NCBI RefSeq assembly: GCF_013085545.1
Contig: NZ_CP039543.1
Coordinates: 4,247,322 to 4,311,321 of the forward strand
DNA: 64,000 nucleotides
Source of the DNA: Oceanidesulfovibrio marinus
GTDB taxonomy: Bacteria > Desulfobacterota > Desulfovibrionia > Desulfovibrionales > Desulfovibrionaceae
Direction: 5' to 3'
The notes under the pieces were generated by a model. That model was not told the DNA's origin, did not search any database, and saw nothing but the letters and a program-made list of their open reading frames with translations. Position numbers and translations under genes: made by a program. Positions 15,425-24,229 of this stretch are shown here, in pieces; position 1 is the first letter of the stretch, and each line of letters opens with the position of its first letter.

Positions 15425-17776
15425 TCAGACCAGCGCATTTTCGCGGTCGGAGTCCATGGCGAAAAGGCACGGCGTGCGGACCCGTTTCCCCCGCGTGCGC
15501 AGGGTGTCGAACTCGGCCGGCGCAACCATGCTGAAGATCGTGATTGCCGGAGGCTCCTCGCCTGCCGCCACGCTGTAGTCCAGCTCTTCTTCGCTTTCCG
15601 CCAGCCGCAGCATGGCGTTCGGGATGCGCGCCAGCTCCACGGCGGCGCGCAGGTAGTCCAGCGCGTCCTTGCGCTCGTCGGCGTTCTGGATGCGCGCGGT
15701 GATGGTCAGCCGGGTCTTCCAGTTGGTCTTGAGCTTGTACGCCAGGAGCGTTGCCAGGTCGGCGTGGCCCAGGTCCGTGCCGATGCGCCAGCCGTCCTCC
15801 GGTGTGTCGATCACCAGATGCACGCCGCCTTCGCGGCTGGCAGTGGTCCGCAGCGCGTCTTCGGTGGGCTCCTCCGCGTCGTCCGGACGTTCTCCGGTCT
15901 CCGGCGCGGCCCCCAAGTAGATGAGCGCGCCCAGCCGGTACGTCTGCGCGTCGCCCACCAGTCGCTCGAACTCGGCGTCGCGCTGCGTGTTGTCGCTGAG
16001 TCGCAGGAAGATCATGTTGGAGCGGAAGAACGCCCCGCCCAACGCCTCCAGCCCGGCGGCCACGTTCTCGCTGAATGTCGCCGCGCGCACCACGGTCCAG
16101 GTGGCGAATACCGAATCGTCCTGCAGCCTGTCGGCAAGGGCGGGCAGATGCTCCGTCAGCTCCTCGTAATTGCGCTGGCCGGTGAGGCCCAGCAGCCGCA
16201 CGAATCCCTTGGGATAGGCGATGTTGCGCAGCAGGCCATAGACCTTGGCCGCCTGGGCCGAGTTCTCCACCGGCACCAGCATGTTCGCCTTCCATGTCTT
16301 CTGCCTGGGGCCGGTGACGGACTCCATCTTCTTGGCCGCCCACTCGGCCATGGCGGCGAGCAGGCCGCTACGCACGTCGCCGAAGGGCGCCTTGAGATGC
16401 TTGCGCATGAGATATGTGTGCAGGGCCAGCACCACGGCCACAGCCACGAGGCTGAAAGTGGGATTGACGATGAACATGGCGAACACGCAGCCGAAGGCGC
16501 CCGCCAGGGAGACCGCCCGCGGAATGCGCAGGAGCGGCCGGAAGCTGACCAGCTTGAGGCTCTGCTCCAGCAGCACCACCACGTTGATCATGGCGTAGGT
16601 GACCAGGAAGAACATGGTGATGAGCGGGGCGATGGCGTTGAGGTTGCGCAGAAGAAGCGCCGCGAGCACCAGCGCGCCCGTGGCGATCATGGCGTTGCGT
16701 GGCTCGCCGGTTGCGCTCTTTTTGGCGAACCAGGAGCTGCCGGGCAGGATGTTGTGCTCCGCCAGGGCCTGCAGGATGCGCGGCGCGCCCACGATGGAGG
16801 AGAGGGCCGAGGAGAAGGTCGCGCCCAACAGACCACCCAGCACGGCAGGGCCCCACGCGGCCTTGTCCACCATTACCGTGTAGTTGCCGGTGAGCTCGTC
16901 CACCGTGGCGCTGGAGGCCAGCCAGAACGCCAGGACAAGATAGACCAGCAGGCTGAGGGCGATGGCGCTCAAAGTGCCCAGGGGGATGGACTTGCGCGGG
17001 TTGGCCAGCTCGCCGGACATGTTGGCTCCGGCCATGATGCCTGTGGAGGCCGGGAAGAACACGGCGAAGACCGCCCAGAAGCCGATGCCGGCAAAGCCTG
17101 TCTCCGGGCTGCCGGGGAAGTTGCCCCACCACTGGATGGATTCACTCATGGAGCCGCCGTAGGCGGCCCAGCCCACGGAGACCAGCGAGCCGATGATGAT
17201 GGCCAGGATGACGTACTGCACCTTGAAGGCCAGGCCGGCGCTCACATAGCCGATGCCGAAAAGGATGGCGAAGGCCGCGAAATCCACCACGATGGCCGGA
17301 TGGTCCGGGAAGATGTAGGTCCAGCCGGCGCGGAAGCCGAAGATGTACATGGCTACGGCCAGGGCCTGGGATATGTACAGCGGGATGCCGATGGAGCCGC
17401 CCATCTCCAGGCCCAGGGACTGCGAGATGATAGAGAAGGCGCCGCCGGAGCCGATGCGGATGTTGGTGACAACGGAGGCCAGGGAAAGGGCCGTGCACGA
17501 GGTGATGGCGAACGAGAGCAGGATGATGAGCCACGCGCCGGCAAGGCCGGCGTTACCCACCACCCAGCCTTCGCGCAGGTACATGATGACGCCGAGAATG
17601 GTGAGCAGCGTGGGTGTGAACACGCCGCTGAACGTGCCGAACTTTTTGGCTGCGCCCTTGTGGGTAATGGTCTCCTCAACGGCCTCGCGCACCTCGCGCT
17701 CGGCGCTGGTCGGAGTCTCCACCGTACCGTCGGTCTCCTGGTCCGTTGCCTCGGGCATGTCCGTGCGGTCCGCCAT
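15425..17776 (-). CDS. cation-chloride cotransporter-like (SLC12/APC superfamily) permease
   Basis: 783 residues: a short acidic N-terminus, about 12 TM helices (residues 45-475) and a soluble C-terminal domain of about 300 residues. The N-terminal signature FGTFSGVFTPTLLTILGVIM and the segments GSGGAFSIISQSLGLEMGG and ANMSGELANPRKSIPLGTL are those of cation-chloride cotransporters rather than simple amino-acid permeases. Eukaryotic members move Na+/K+/Cl- electroneutrally; bacterial substrates are poorly known. Being first in a run with trkH and trkA supports K+ or Cl- as substrate, but amino-acid transport cannot be excluded. Confidence 0.8.
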   Translation of the reverse strand: MADRTDMPEATDQETDGTVETPTSAEREVREAVEETITHKGAAKKFGTFSGVFTPTLLTILGVIMYLREGWVVGNAGLAGAWLIILLSFAITSCTALSLASVVTNIRIGSGGAFSIISQSLGLEMGGSIGIPLYISQALAVAMYIFGFRAGWTYIFPDHPAIVVDFAAFAILFGIGYVSAGLAFKVQYVILAIIIGSLVSVGWAAYGGSMSESIQWWGNFPGSPETGFAGIGFWAVFAVFFPASTGIMAGANMSGELANPRKSIPLGTLSAIALSLLVYLVLAFWLASSATVDELTGNYTVMVDKAAWGPAVLGGLLGATFSSALSSIVGAPRILQALAEHNILPGSSWFAKKSATGEPRNAMIATGALVLAALLLRNLNAIAPLITMFFLVTYAMINVVVLLEQSLKLVSFRPLLRIPRAVSLAGAFGCVFAMFIVNPTFSLVAVAVVLALHTYLMRKHLKAPFGDVRSGLLAAMAEWAAKKMESVTGPRQKTWKANMLVPVENSAQAAKVYGLLRNIAYPKGFVRLLGLTGQRNYEELTEHLPALADRLQDDSVFATWTVVRAATFSENVAAGLEALGGAFFRSNMIFLRLSDNTQRDAEFERLVGDAQTYRLGALIYLGAAPETGERPDDAEEPTEDALRTTASREGGVHLVIDTPEDGWRIGTDLGHADLATLLAYKLKTNWKTRLTITARIQNADERKDALDYLRAAVELARIPNAMLRLAESEEELDYSVAAGEEPPAITIFSMVAPAEFDTLRTRGKRVRTPCLFAMDSDRENALV

Positions 17777-17924
17777 GCACTCCCCCCCGTTGGTATTGAT
17801 AAGAACGAATAGAACAATTCCAGTATGATATAATACCAGAATCCGGCTGAGAGTAAAGCGCGTGACGGAGAATACCCGAGACTGCGGGGTCGGCGGGTCG
17901 ATTCGACGTATGGGTGCAGGGCTG

Positions 17925-17970
17925 TTTCAAAGAGAACGCCCGCACCACCATCGGCGGCGCGGGCGCTTTT
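17925..17970 (-). terminator. terminator after the protease gene
   Basis: CGCCCGC (17937-17943) pairs with GCGGGCG (17959-17965). Read on the minus strand the stem is followed by TTCTCTTTG; on the plus strand CTTTT follows. The rest of 17777-18002 shows no gene and should carry the promoter of the cotransporter-trkHA operon. Confidence 0.7.
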
Positions 17971-18002
17971 CATACATCAACGATTTCAGCTGGGCCTAGG
18001 TG

Positions 18003-18677
18003 CTAGATAGCTTCCTCCCCCTGGCTCTCCAGCAAGGCCACGGCGTATTCGCTGGAGATGGCGTAGGACAGGCCGAGCGCTGCCGTCACCTCCTCGCGGA
18101 ATCTGCCCGGACCGGCTTCTTCCGGGTCGAACCGGCCGCCTACGATACCGATGATCCGGCCATCGTAGGCGCTGACCAGCGGGCTGCCGCGCATGCCTTC
18201 CTGCACCGTGGAATCGAAGAGCAGGATGCGCGTTTCATTGCGGGAAATGACCTTGGCGCTGACGATGCACGCCTGGATTACCTGGCTGAAGACGTTGTAG
18301 AAGCCGTAGGGAAAGCCGATGCAGGCTGCCGTCGATCCCACCGGGATCTCGTCGGGGCGGCCCATCACGTGGTCCGGCAGGCTCAGCTCCATGGGCTCGT
18401 CGAACTTCAGCAGGGCGATGTCGTGCTCCTTGTCCATGGCCACGACCGACACCGGCATGGCGGTGAACGTGTTGACCAGGCCGGGGGCGAACTCTTCGCT
18501 GAAGTCAGCCGAGGTGACCATGAGAGTTTCGGTTTTGTAGAGGATGTGGGCCACCGTGACGAGGTAGCCCTCCTGATGTGCGAGAAAGGCGGTGCCCATG
18601 AAGGTCAGCTCCCCCTCCACAAGGCAGAAGAGCTTCATGCACCCGCCGCGGTATCTGAGATAAACGTCCTGCAGCAT
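18003..18677 (-). CDS. cytoplasmic trypsin-like serine protease
   Basis: 224 residues with a chymotrypsin-fold triad: His44 in VTVAHIL, Asp86 in KEHDIALLK and Ser165 in GMRGSPLVS. There is no signal peptide or PDZ domain and it is shorter than HtrA/DegP, so it looks like a single-domain cytoplasmic peptidase. It starts 21 nt after the betaine-binding-protein gene and is the third gene behind the BCCT transporter. A role in stress proteolysis or transporter turnover is only a guess. An alternative ATG at residue 14 (MKLFCLVEG) is possible. Confidence 0.75.
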   Translation of the reverse strand: MLQDVYLRYRGGCMKLFCLVEGELTFMGTAFLAHQEGYLVTVAHILYKTETLMVTSADFSEEFAPGLVNTFTAMPVSVVAMDKEHDIALLKFDEPMELSLPDHVMGRPDEIPVGSTAACIGFPYGFYNVFSQVIQACIVSAKVISRNETRILLFDSTVQEGMRGSPLVSAYDGRIIGIVGGRFDPEEAGPGRFREEVTAALGLSYAISSEYAVALLESQGEEAI

Positions 18678-18698
18678 ATTTTCTCCCGGTATTGATTC

Positions 18699-19631
18699 TC
18701 AGTCGAGCCACGAGGCCACTTTGTCCGGATGAGCGCGCATCCAGCGCTGGGCGTTCTCGTAGGCGTATGGTCTGCCGCTTTCTTCGTTCCAGAGCATGAG
18801 CTGCTCCATGTCGTCGGCCGTCCAGTGGAAGCGGTTCAGAAAGGCGTATGCCTCGGGCATGTCTTCCTGGAGCCCTTTGCGGGCCACGGTGTGGATGTTC
18901 TCGTAACCGCCGAAAACATTTTTTGGGTCGTCGAGGAAGTCGAGCTTCCAGCGCGCGAACATCCAGTGCGGCTTCCAGCCTGTCACAACGATCCATTCCC
19001 GGCGGCGCACCGCTCGTTCCAGCTCTTTGATCATGGCCTGCTCGTCGCCCCGGATGAGCCGCCAGCCCTGGAGGTCGTACTCCTCGATGGCGAGTCTGGC
19101 CTTGCGCATCACGCCGGCTTCGGGGTCGATGCCCACGATGCGGCGGCCGAACTCATCGCCGTACCGGGCGAGATCCTCGATGGACGTGGCCGTGACCACG
19201 GGGCGGTTGGTGATGCCCGTGCCGGTGGTGGGTCGGCCCACGGTGAGGCGCGGTACCACGAGGCCCACGCGAGCGCCCTCAAGGTTCGGGCCCAGGTCGT
19301 CCACACTGTCCAGGTTGGCTGCGGCGTATGCGGCGTGGGTATCCGGCAGCCAGGCCGAGAGCATGGCGTCAGCCTCCCCGGACGCGACCATCCGCCACAT
19401 GGAATCCGCCGTGGTCTCCACAAGGCGGCAGGGGATGCCGAGCCTGTCCTGGAGCACGGCGCGCACGAGGTTGGATGCGGCCACGGAGCTCGACCAGTTC
19501 ACGTATGCGATGTGCAGGGCGTCCTTGGTCTCGGCGGCGGATGGCGATGGAAACGCGATGAGCGCACCGAGAAGAAGGCACAGCGCCAGGGCCATGGAAC
19601 AGAGCGGCGTCTTCGGGATAAGTAGTCGCAT
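18699..19631 (-). CDS. glycine betaine/choline ABC-type substrate-binding protein (OpuAC family)
   Basis: 310 residues with a signal peptide (to about residue 33, ...FPSPSAAETKD). The OpuAC/ProX fold is recognisable from YVNWSSSVAASNLV, DAMLSAWLPDTH and VTGWKPHWMFARW, whose tryptophans build the aromatic cage for a quaternary ammonium. It starts 13 nt after a BCCT transporter gene and no ABC permease or ATPase is present in the window. It either serves a transporter encoded elsewhere or works with the BCCT carrier. Confidence 0.87.
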   Translation of the reverse strand: MRLLIPKTPLCSMALALCLLLGALIAFPSPSAAETKDALHIAYVNWSSSVAASNLVRAVLQDRLGIPCRLVETTADSMWRMVASGEADAMLSAWLPDTHAAYAAANLDSVDDLGPNLEGARVGLVVPRLTVGRPTTGTGITNRPVVTATSIEDLARYGDEFGRRIVGIDPEAGVMRKARLAIEEYDLQGWRLIRGDEQAMIKELERAVRRREWIVVTGWKPHWMFARWKLDFLDDPKNVFGGYENIHTVARKGLQEDMPEAYAFLNRFHWTADDMEQLMLWNEESGRPYAYENAQRWMRAHPDKVASWLD

Positions 19632-19644
19632 GGCGTCTCCTTGG

Positions 19645-21309
19645 TTACCACAGCTTGCGACGGCCGAAGGTTTTCTTCAAGGACGGCTTGCGCGTCACGC
19701 GGAACTCGGAGGGTTCCTTCTTGCCTGCGCCCACGGTCGTCTCCTGCGGGCCGGAGTACTCGGAAAGGCCCTTCCACAAGGCATAGCACATGCCGAGCAG
19801 GATGGCGGCAAAAGGCAGGCCCGTTGTGATGGTCGCTGTCTGAAGCGCGGCAAGGCCGCCGCCCAGGAGCAGGGCCGCAGCCACAAAGCCTTCCAGCAGC
19901 GCCCAGAACAACCGCGAGAGCACAGGCGGGTCCGGATTGCCGCCGGAGGTTATGATGTCGATGACCATGGAGCCGGAGTCCGACGAGGTGACGAAGAAGG
20001 TTATGATCACGACCACACTCAACGCGGATGTAAGCGAGCTCAGCGGGAAGTCTTCCATGAGCACGAACAGCGAGGTGGGGATGTTTTCCTGCACAGCCTT
20101 GGCAATGCCGCCGACGCCGAACATCTCGATGTAGAGCGCCGTGTTGCCGAAGATGGTGATCCACAGGAACGTGACCAGGGTGGGCACGAGCAGCACACCC
20201 AGCAGGAACTCCCGGATGGTCCGGCCGTAGGAGACGCGGGCGATGAACATGCCCACGAAGGGCGACCAGGCGATCCACCATGCCCAGTAGAAGATAGTCC
20301 AGCCGTGCTGCCACTGGGTCTGCTCGTAAGTCTCGTTCCAGGTGGAGAGGGCCGGCAGGTTCTGGATATAGTAGCCGATGTTCTCCAGCACGGCGTTGAG
20401 TATGAACAGCGTGGGCCCCACGAGCAGCACGAACAGGGCGAGCAGGCCGGCCAGGGTCAGGTTGATTTCGGAGAGCCGGCGGATGCCCTTGTCCAGTCCG
20501 TTGACCACGGACCAGGTGGCCACGGCCGTGATGCAGGCGATGAGAATGACCTGGATGAGCCGCGTCTGGCCGATGCCCAGGAGGTGGTCCAGGCCGGCGT
20601 TGACCTGTTGTACGCCCAGACCCAGGGAGGTGGCCACGCCGAAGAGGGTCGCCACTGTGGCCACGATGTCCACGATGTTGCCGGGCCAGCCGTAAATCTT
20701 CTCGCCGAAGATGGGATAGAAGGCCGTGCGGATGGACAGGGGCAGCCCCTTGTTGAAAGAGAAGAAGCCCAGGGAAAGTCCGACCACGGCGTAGACCGCC
20801 CAGGGGTGCAGTCCCCAGTGGAGGAAGGTGATGTCCATGGCCGTTCGCGCCGCGTCCGGCCCGCCTGCGTGGGAGATGGGGTTGGCCACGTAGTGGAACA
20901 TGGGCTCGGCCACGCCATAGAAAAGCAGGCCGATGCCCATGCCGGCGGAAAAGAGCATGGAGAACCAGCCAAAGGTGCTGAATTCCGGCCGGGCGTCCGG
21001 CCCGCCCAGGCGTATCTCGCCGAATCTGCTCAGAAAAAGCAGGCCCATCACAAACAGGAAGACCACGTTCATGGTCATGATGAAGAACCATCCCGCGTAG
21101 AGGGACATGGCCGACTGGAGCTTGGTGAAGGCGTCGCCCACGAATGCCTGGAAGAGGATGGTCCCTGCGACGAAGAAGATGATCACCCCGGCGGCGATGA
21201 AAAAGACCTGCGGGTGGATGTCCAGGTGGAACCAGCCCTCCTTCTCTGGGGGGCTCTCGGTTTCGGCGGGTTCAGGAATGTTTTCGTTGGGTTTGGTATC
21301 GTCTGGCAC
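19645..21309 (-). CDS. BCCT-family choline/glycine betaine/carnitine transporter
   Basis: 554 residues, 12 TM helices. Characteristic stretches are GMGIGLLFYGVAEP in the third helix region and WWIAWSPFVGMFIARVSYG, the substrate-site tryptophan motif of BetP, BetT and OpuD. The hydrophilic N-terminus (about 50 residues, Glu/Pro-rich) precedes the first helix; the C-terminus is short and basic. It imports trimethylammonium compounds with Na+ or H+. It lies divergently from gntR-betA-betB, so choline is a likely substrate. The start has a weak GGAGACGAG site. Confidence 0.92.
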   Translation of the reverse strand: MPDDTKPNENIPEPAETESPPEKEGWFHLDIHPQVFFIAAGVIIFFVAGTILFQAFVGDAFTKLQSAMSLYAGWFFIMTMNVVFLFVMGLLFLSRFGEIRLGGPDARPEFSTFGWFSMLFSAGMGIGLLFYGVAEPMFHYVANPISHAGGPDAARTAMDITFLHWGLHPWAVYAVVGLSLGFFSFNKGLPLSIRTAFYPIFGEKIYGWPGNIVDIVATVATLFGVATSLGLGVQQVNAGLDHLLGIGQTRLIQVILIACITAVATWSVVNGLDKGIRRLSEINLTLAGLLALFVLLVGPTLFILNAVLENIGYYIQNLPALSTWNETYEQTQWQHGWTIFYWAWWIAWSPFVGMFIARVSYGRTIREFLLGVLLVPTLVTFLWITIFGNTALYIEMFGVGGIAKAVQENIPTSLFVLMEDFPLSSLTSALSVVVIITFFVTSSDSGSMVIDIITSGGNPDPPVLSRLFWALLEGFVAAALLLGGGLAALQTATITTGLPFAAILLGMCYALWKGLSEYSGPQETTVGAGKKEPSEFRVTRKPSLKKTFGRRKLW

Positions 21310-21547
21310 GCTCGTCTCCTTGCTGGGGTTGCCCCGGCAGGGGCTCGTTCTTGCCGATTTTGTTCACAAATCGAGGCCGCCGAGTCTAACGAGAATAGCA
21401 GAATCATGCTGGCCTGTCAGCCCGCAGCGCTGGAAATCGCGCCTTGTCGGGCGACCGGGGGCTCTCTGGGGAGCCCGAAGGACGGGCCGGGGCTGCGGCG
21501 CCGGCTTTTTCGGACAGCGGTTGACAAACACGGTTCGAGCTGTCAGA

Positions 21548-21561
21548 AAGGTCGGACCAAT
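21548..21561. promoter_or_regulatory. operator-like site O1, AAGGTCGGACCAAT
   Basis: First of three copies of AAGGTNNGACCAAT. The core GGTNNNACC is a short palindrome of the kind bound by FadR-subfamily GntR regulators. It lies about 190 bp upstream of the gntR start, on the BCCT side. Confidence 0.6.
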
Positions 21562-21706
21562 GGCAAGGGCGGATGTGCTGTTCCCAGAATGCCAACTCGT
21601 CTGTCAAGCACGTTGAACATCCATATATAGCCGACCAGGGTGGTGCGTTTTCCCTGTGTGCGCCCCCTTTGTCCGGGTGCAGTGGTCGGCTTCAGGAACC
21701 AACAAA

Positions 21707-21736
21707 AAGGTAAGACCAATTAAAGGTACGACCAAT
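21707..21736. promoter_or_regulatory. tandem operator-like sites O2 and O3 abutting gntR
   Basis: AAGGTAAGACCAAT (21707-21720) and AAGGTACGACCAAT (21723-21736) are 16 bp apart, and the gntR ATG begins at the next base. The AAAGGT of O3 is also the best ribosome-binding site. Bound regulator would therefore block initiation of its own gene, suggesting autorepression. Confidence 0.65.
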
Positions 21737-22516
21737 ATGGCGACTATCCATACCCATGCGCTCTTCATGCCGGCCAAAAGCGGCCGCAGCAGCGAGGACG
21801 TGGCCCTGCAGATCGAGGCCGCCATCCTTGCCGGCAAGATTCTGCCCGGCGAGAGTCTGCCCAGCGAGCGCGAGATGCAGCACCAGTTCCAGGTGAGCCG
21901 CGGCGCCGTGCGCGAGGCTCTGCGCGCGCTCAAGGAAAAGGGCATGCTGGATATCCGCAAGGGCGCCAAGGGCGGCGCCTTTGTCAAAGAGGTGGAGGTT
22001 TCCAACGTGAGCGCCTCCCTGGCCCTGTTCCTCAAGCAGCACCCCATCGCCCCGGAGCAGCTCATCGAGTTCCGGGAGAACCTGGACCGCACCGTGACCA
22101 TGCTGGCCATCGCCCGTTCTTCCAAAGGAGACCGCGAGAAGCTGCTGGATGGCGCGCACAAGCTTCAGGACGCTGCGGAAGAGCCCGACCTGGACATGGA
22201 GATGCTGGGCGAGATGGACCGCGAGCTCAATCTGCTGCTGGGCCGCATGAGCCACAACCCCATTTTCGAGTGGGTCATGGGCGCGTTGCAGCAGGGCTTC
22301 AGCTCCCACGACTACGCCCTGTACGAGGACCCGGATTTCAGACGGCAGACCGTGGACAACTGGGTGGAGACGGCGCGGCAGATCGCCGCCGGCGAGCCCT
22401 TGCTCGCGCTCTCCAGCATCAGCAACCACTACGTGCTGCTGCGGCGCTGCGTGGAACGCCGGGCAGGGGACGCAGGCGCGGCCGAGACGGTCCGCGGAAC
22501 CAGTCCCGATCAGTAG
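21737..22516 (+). CDS. GntR-family (FadR-like) transcriptional regulator of choline/betaine genes
   Basis: 259 residues from ATG 21737; the frame is open further upstream but runs through the operator repeats. An N-terminal winged helix (about 15-80) contains ILPGESLPSEREMQHQFQVSRGAVREALRAL, followed by GMLDIRKGAKGGAFV. The C-terminal helical FCD domain (RENLDRTVTMLAIARS...HNPIFEWVMGAL) binds an effector. Linked choline genes are more often controlled by the TetR-type BetI, so a FadR-type regulator here is unusual. The ligand may be choline, betaine aldehyde or betaine; this is inferred from context only. Confidence 0.85.
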   Translation: MATIHTHALFMPAKSGRSSEDVALQIEAAILAGKILPGESLPSEREMQHQFQVSRGAVREALRALKEKGMLDIRKGAKGGAFVKEVEVSNVSASLALFLKQHPIAPEQLIEFRENLDRTVTMLAIARSSKGDREKLLDGAHKLQDAAEEPDLDMEMLGEMDRELNLLLGRMSHNPIFEWVMGALQQGFSSHDYALYEDPDFRRQTVDNWVETARQIAAGEPLLALSSISNHYVLLRRCVERRAGDAGAAETVRGTSPDQ

Positions 22517-22555
22517 AAACGACCATCAGGTCCCCAACGAGCAATCGGAGGAGAT

Positions 22556-24223
22556 ATGAGCAAGCATTACGATTACATTATAGTCGGCGGCGGATCGGCA
22601 GGCAGCGTTCTGGCCAACCGTCTGAGCGCTAACCCGGACGTCAAGGTCCTGGTGCTGGAGGCCGGCCGGGTGGACCATCGCTGGGACTTCCGCATCCACA
22701 TGCCCGCCGCGCTGACCTATCCCCTGGCCGGCAGGTACTACAACTGGTGGTACGAGTCCGAGCCCGAGCCGCACATGAACAATCGCCGCATCTACCAGCC
22801 GCGCGGCAAGGTTCTGGGCGGTTCCAGCTGCATCAACGGCATGATCTACATCCGCGGCAACGCCATGGACTACGAGAAGTGGGCCAAAGAGCCGGGGCTG
22901 GAGAACTGGGACTACGCCCACTGTCTGCCGTACTTCAAGCGGTTCGAGTACCATCTGAGCGGCGCGGACGAGTACCAGGGCGGCGCAGGCCCGCTCTATC
23001 TGACCACGCCCAAGTGCAAGAACCCGTTGTTCGAGGCGTTCTTCGGCGCGGTGCAGGAGGCCGGCTACCCCCTGACCAAGGATGTGAACGGCTACCGCCA
23101 GGAGGGCTTCGGCCGCTTCGACGGCACCATCTACCGCAGCCGCCGCTGGAACGCGGCGCGGGCGTACGTCCATCCGGTGAAGTCGCGGCGCAACCTGAAG
23201 GTCAAGCTGCACTCCCAGGCGTTGAAGATCCTCTTCTCCGGCAACCGCGCCGTGGGCGTGGAGTATGCCAAGGGCAAACGCGTGCGCAAGGCCTTCGGCA
23301 AGGAGATCATCTGCTGCGGCGGAGCCATCAACTCGCCCCAACTCCTGCAGCTTTCGGGCATCGGCAACGGCGAGGAGCTGCGCAAGCTCGGCATCGACGT
23401 GGTGCGCGACCTGCCCGGCGTGGGCGAGAATCTGCAGGACCACCTGGAGCTTTACGTGCAGTACGCCTGCAAGGAGCCCGTGAGCATGTACCCGGCGTTG
23501 AAGTGGCAGAACCAGCCCATGATCGGCCTGAAGTGGCTCTTCGGCCGGACCGGCGCCGCGGCCACCAACCACTTCGAGGCCGGCGGCTTCATCCGCTCTA
23601 ACGATGAGGTGGCGTACCCCAACCTGCAGTACCACTTCCTGCCCATCGCCATCCGCTACGACGGCTCGGTGGCCCAGGGCGGGCACGGCTACCAGGTTCA
23701 CGTGGGCCCCATGAACACCGACGTGCGCGGCCACGTGAAGCTGAAGTCCAGCGATCCCAAGGAGTACCCCGAGATCTTCTTCAACTACCTCTCCACGGAG
23801 CAGGAGCGTCAGGACTGGATCGACGCCATCCGCGTCACCAGGAAGATCATGACCCAGCCCGCCTTCGACCGTTTCCGCGGCGATGAGCTGGCGCCGGGCG
23901 AGAACGTGCAGACCGACGAGGAGATTCTGGACTTCGTGGCGCGCGAAGGCGAAAGCGCCTACCACCCGAGCTGCACCTGCAAGATGGGCACGGACGAGAT
24001 GGCCGTGGTGGACGCCGACCTCAAGGTCCACGGCGTGGACGGCCTGCGCGTGGTGGACGCCTCGGTCATGCCGTACGTCACCAACGGCAACATCTACTCC
24101 CCGGTGATGATGATCGCCGAGAAGTCCGCGGACATCATTCTGGGCAACACGCCGCTGGAGCCCCTGGACCATGCATTCTACAAGCACGAGCAGGCCGGAA
24201 AATCCGCTCCGGCCGAAGGGTAA
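22556..24223 (+). CDS. betA: choline dehydrogenase (GMC oxidoreductase)
   Basis: 555 residues. FAD-binding YIIVGGGSAGSVLANRL at the N-terminus, GMC signature GKVLGGSSCINGMIYIRG, and the C-terminal active-site region YHPSCTCKMG with the conserved His. It oxidises choline to betaine aldehyde and probably passes electrons to quinone at the membrane. A strong GGAGGAG site precedes ATG 22556, 39 nt after gntR, and betB follows 6 nt later, so all are one operon. Confidence 0.92.
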   Translation: MSKHYDYIIVGGGSAGSVLANRLSANPDVKVLVLEAGRVDHRWDFRIHMPAALTYPLAGRYYNWWYESEPEPHMNNRRIYQPRGKVLGGSSCINGMIYIRGNAMDYEKWAKEPGLENWDYAHCLPYFKRFEYHLSGADEYQGGAGPLYLTTPKCKNPLFEAFFGAVQEAGYPLTKDVNGYRQEGFGRFDGTIYRSRRWNAARAYVHPVKSRRNLKVKLHSQALKILFSGNRAVGVEYAKGKRVRKAFGKEIICCGGAINSPQLLQLSGIGNGEELRKLGIDVVRDLPGVGENLQDHLELYVQYACKEPVSMYPALKWQNQPMIGLKWLFGRTGAAATNHFEAGGFIRSNDEVAYPNLQYHFLPIAIRYDGSVAQGGHGYQVHVGPMNTDVRGHVKLKSSDPKEYPEIFFNYLSTEQERQDWIDAIRVTRKIMTQPAFDRFRGDELAPGENVQTDEEILDFVAREGESAYHPSCTCKMGTDEMAVVDADLKVHGVDGLRVVDASVMPYVTNGNIYSPVMMIAEKSADIILGNTPLEPLDHAFYKHEQAGKSAPAEG

Positions 24224-24229
24224 CGAGCC

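Larger units (their letters stand above)
21310..21736. other. divergent control region of the osmoprotectant locus
   Basis: 427 bp between the BCCT operon and gntR-betAB. No gene seen. It holds three copies of the motif AAGGTNNGACCAAT, a TTGACA at 21521 whose -10 partner is poor, and a TATATA at 21624-21629 that could serve the rightward operon. Confidence 0.55.

Noticed and set aside
14354-17812. 1152-codon open frame antisense to trkH and the cotransporter-like gene
   Set aside because: Spans two real genes and an intergenic gap and has low-complexity His/Gly/Gln composition typical of antisense frames.
21521-21549. Sigma-70 promoter from TTGACA at 21521
   Set aside because: The -10 position at 17-bp spacing reads CAGAAA, too poor to call.
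19027-21630. 867-codon open frame antisense to the BCCT operon
   Set aside because: Shadow frame crossing two well-identified genes; no domain.
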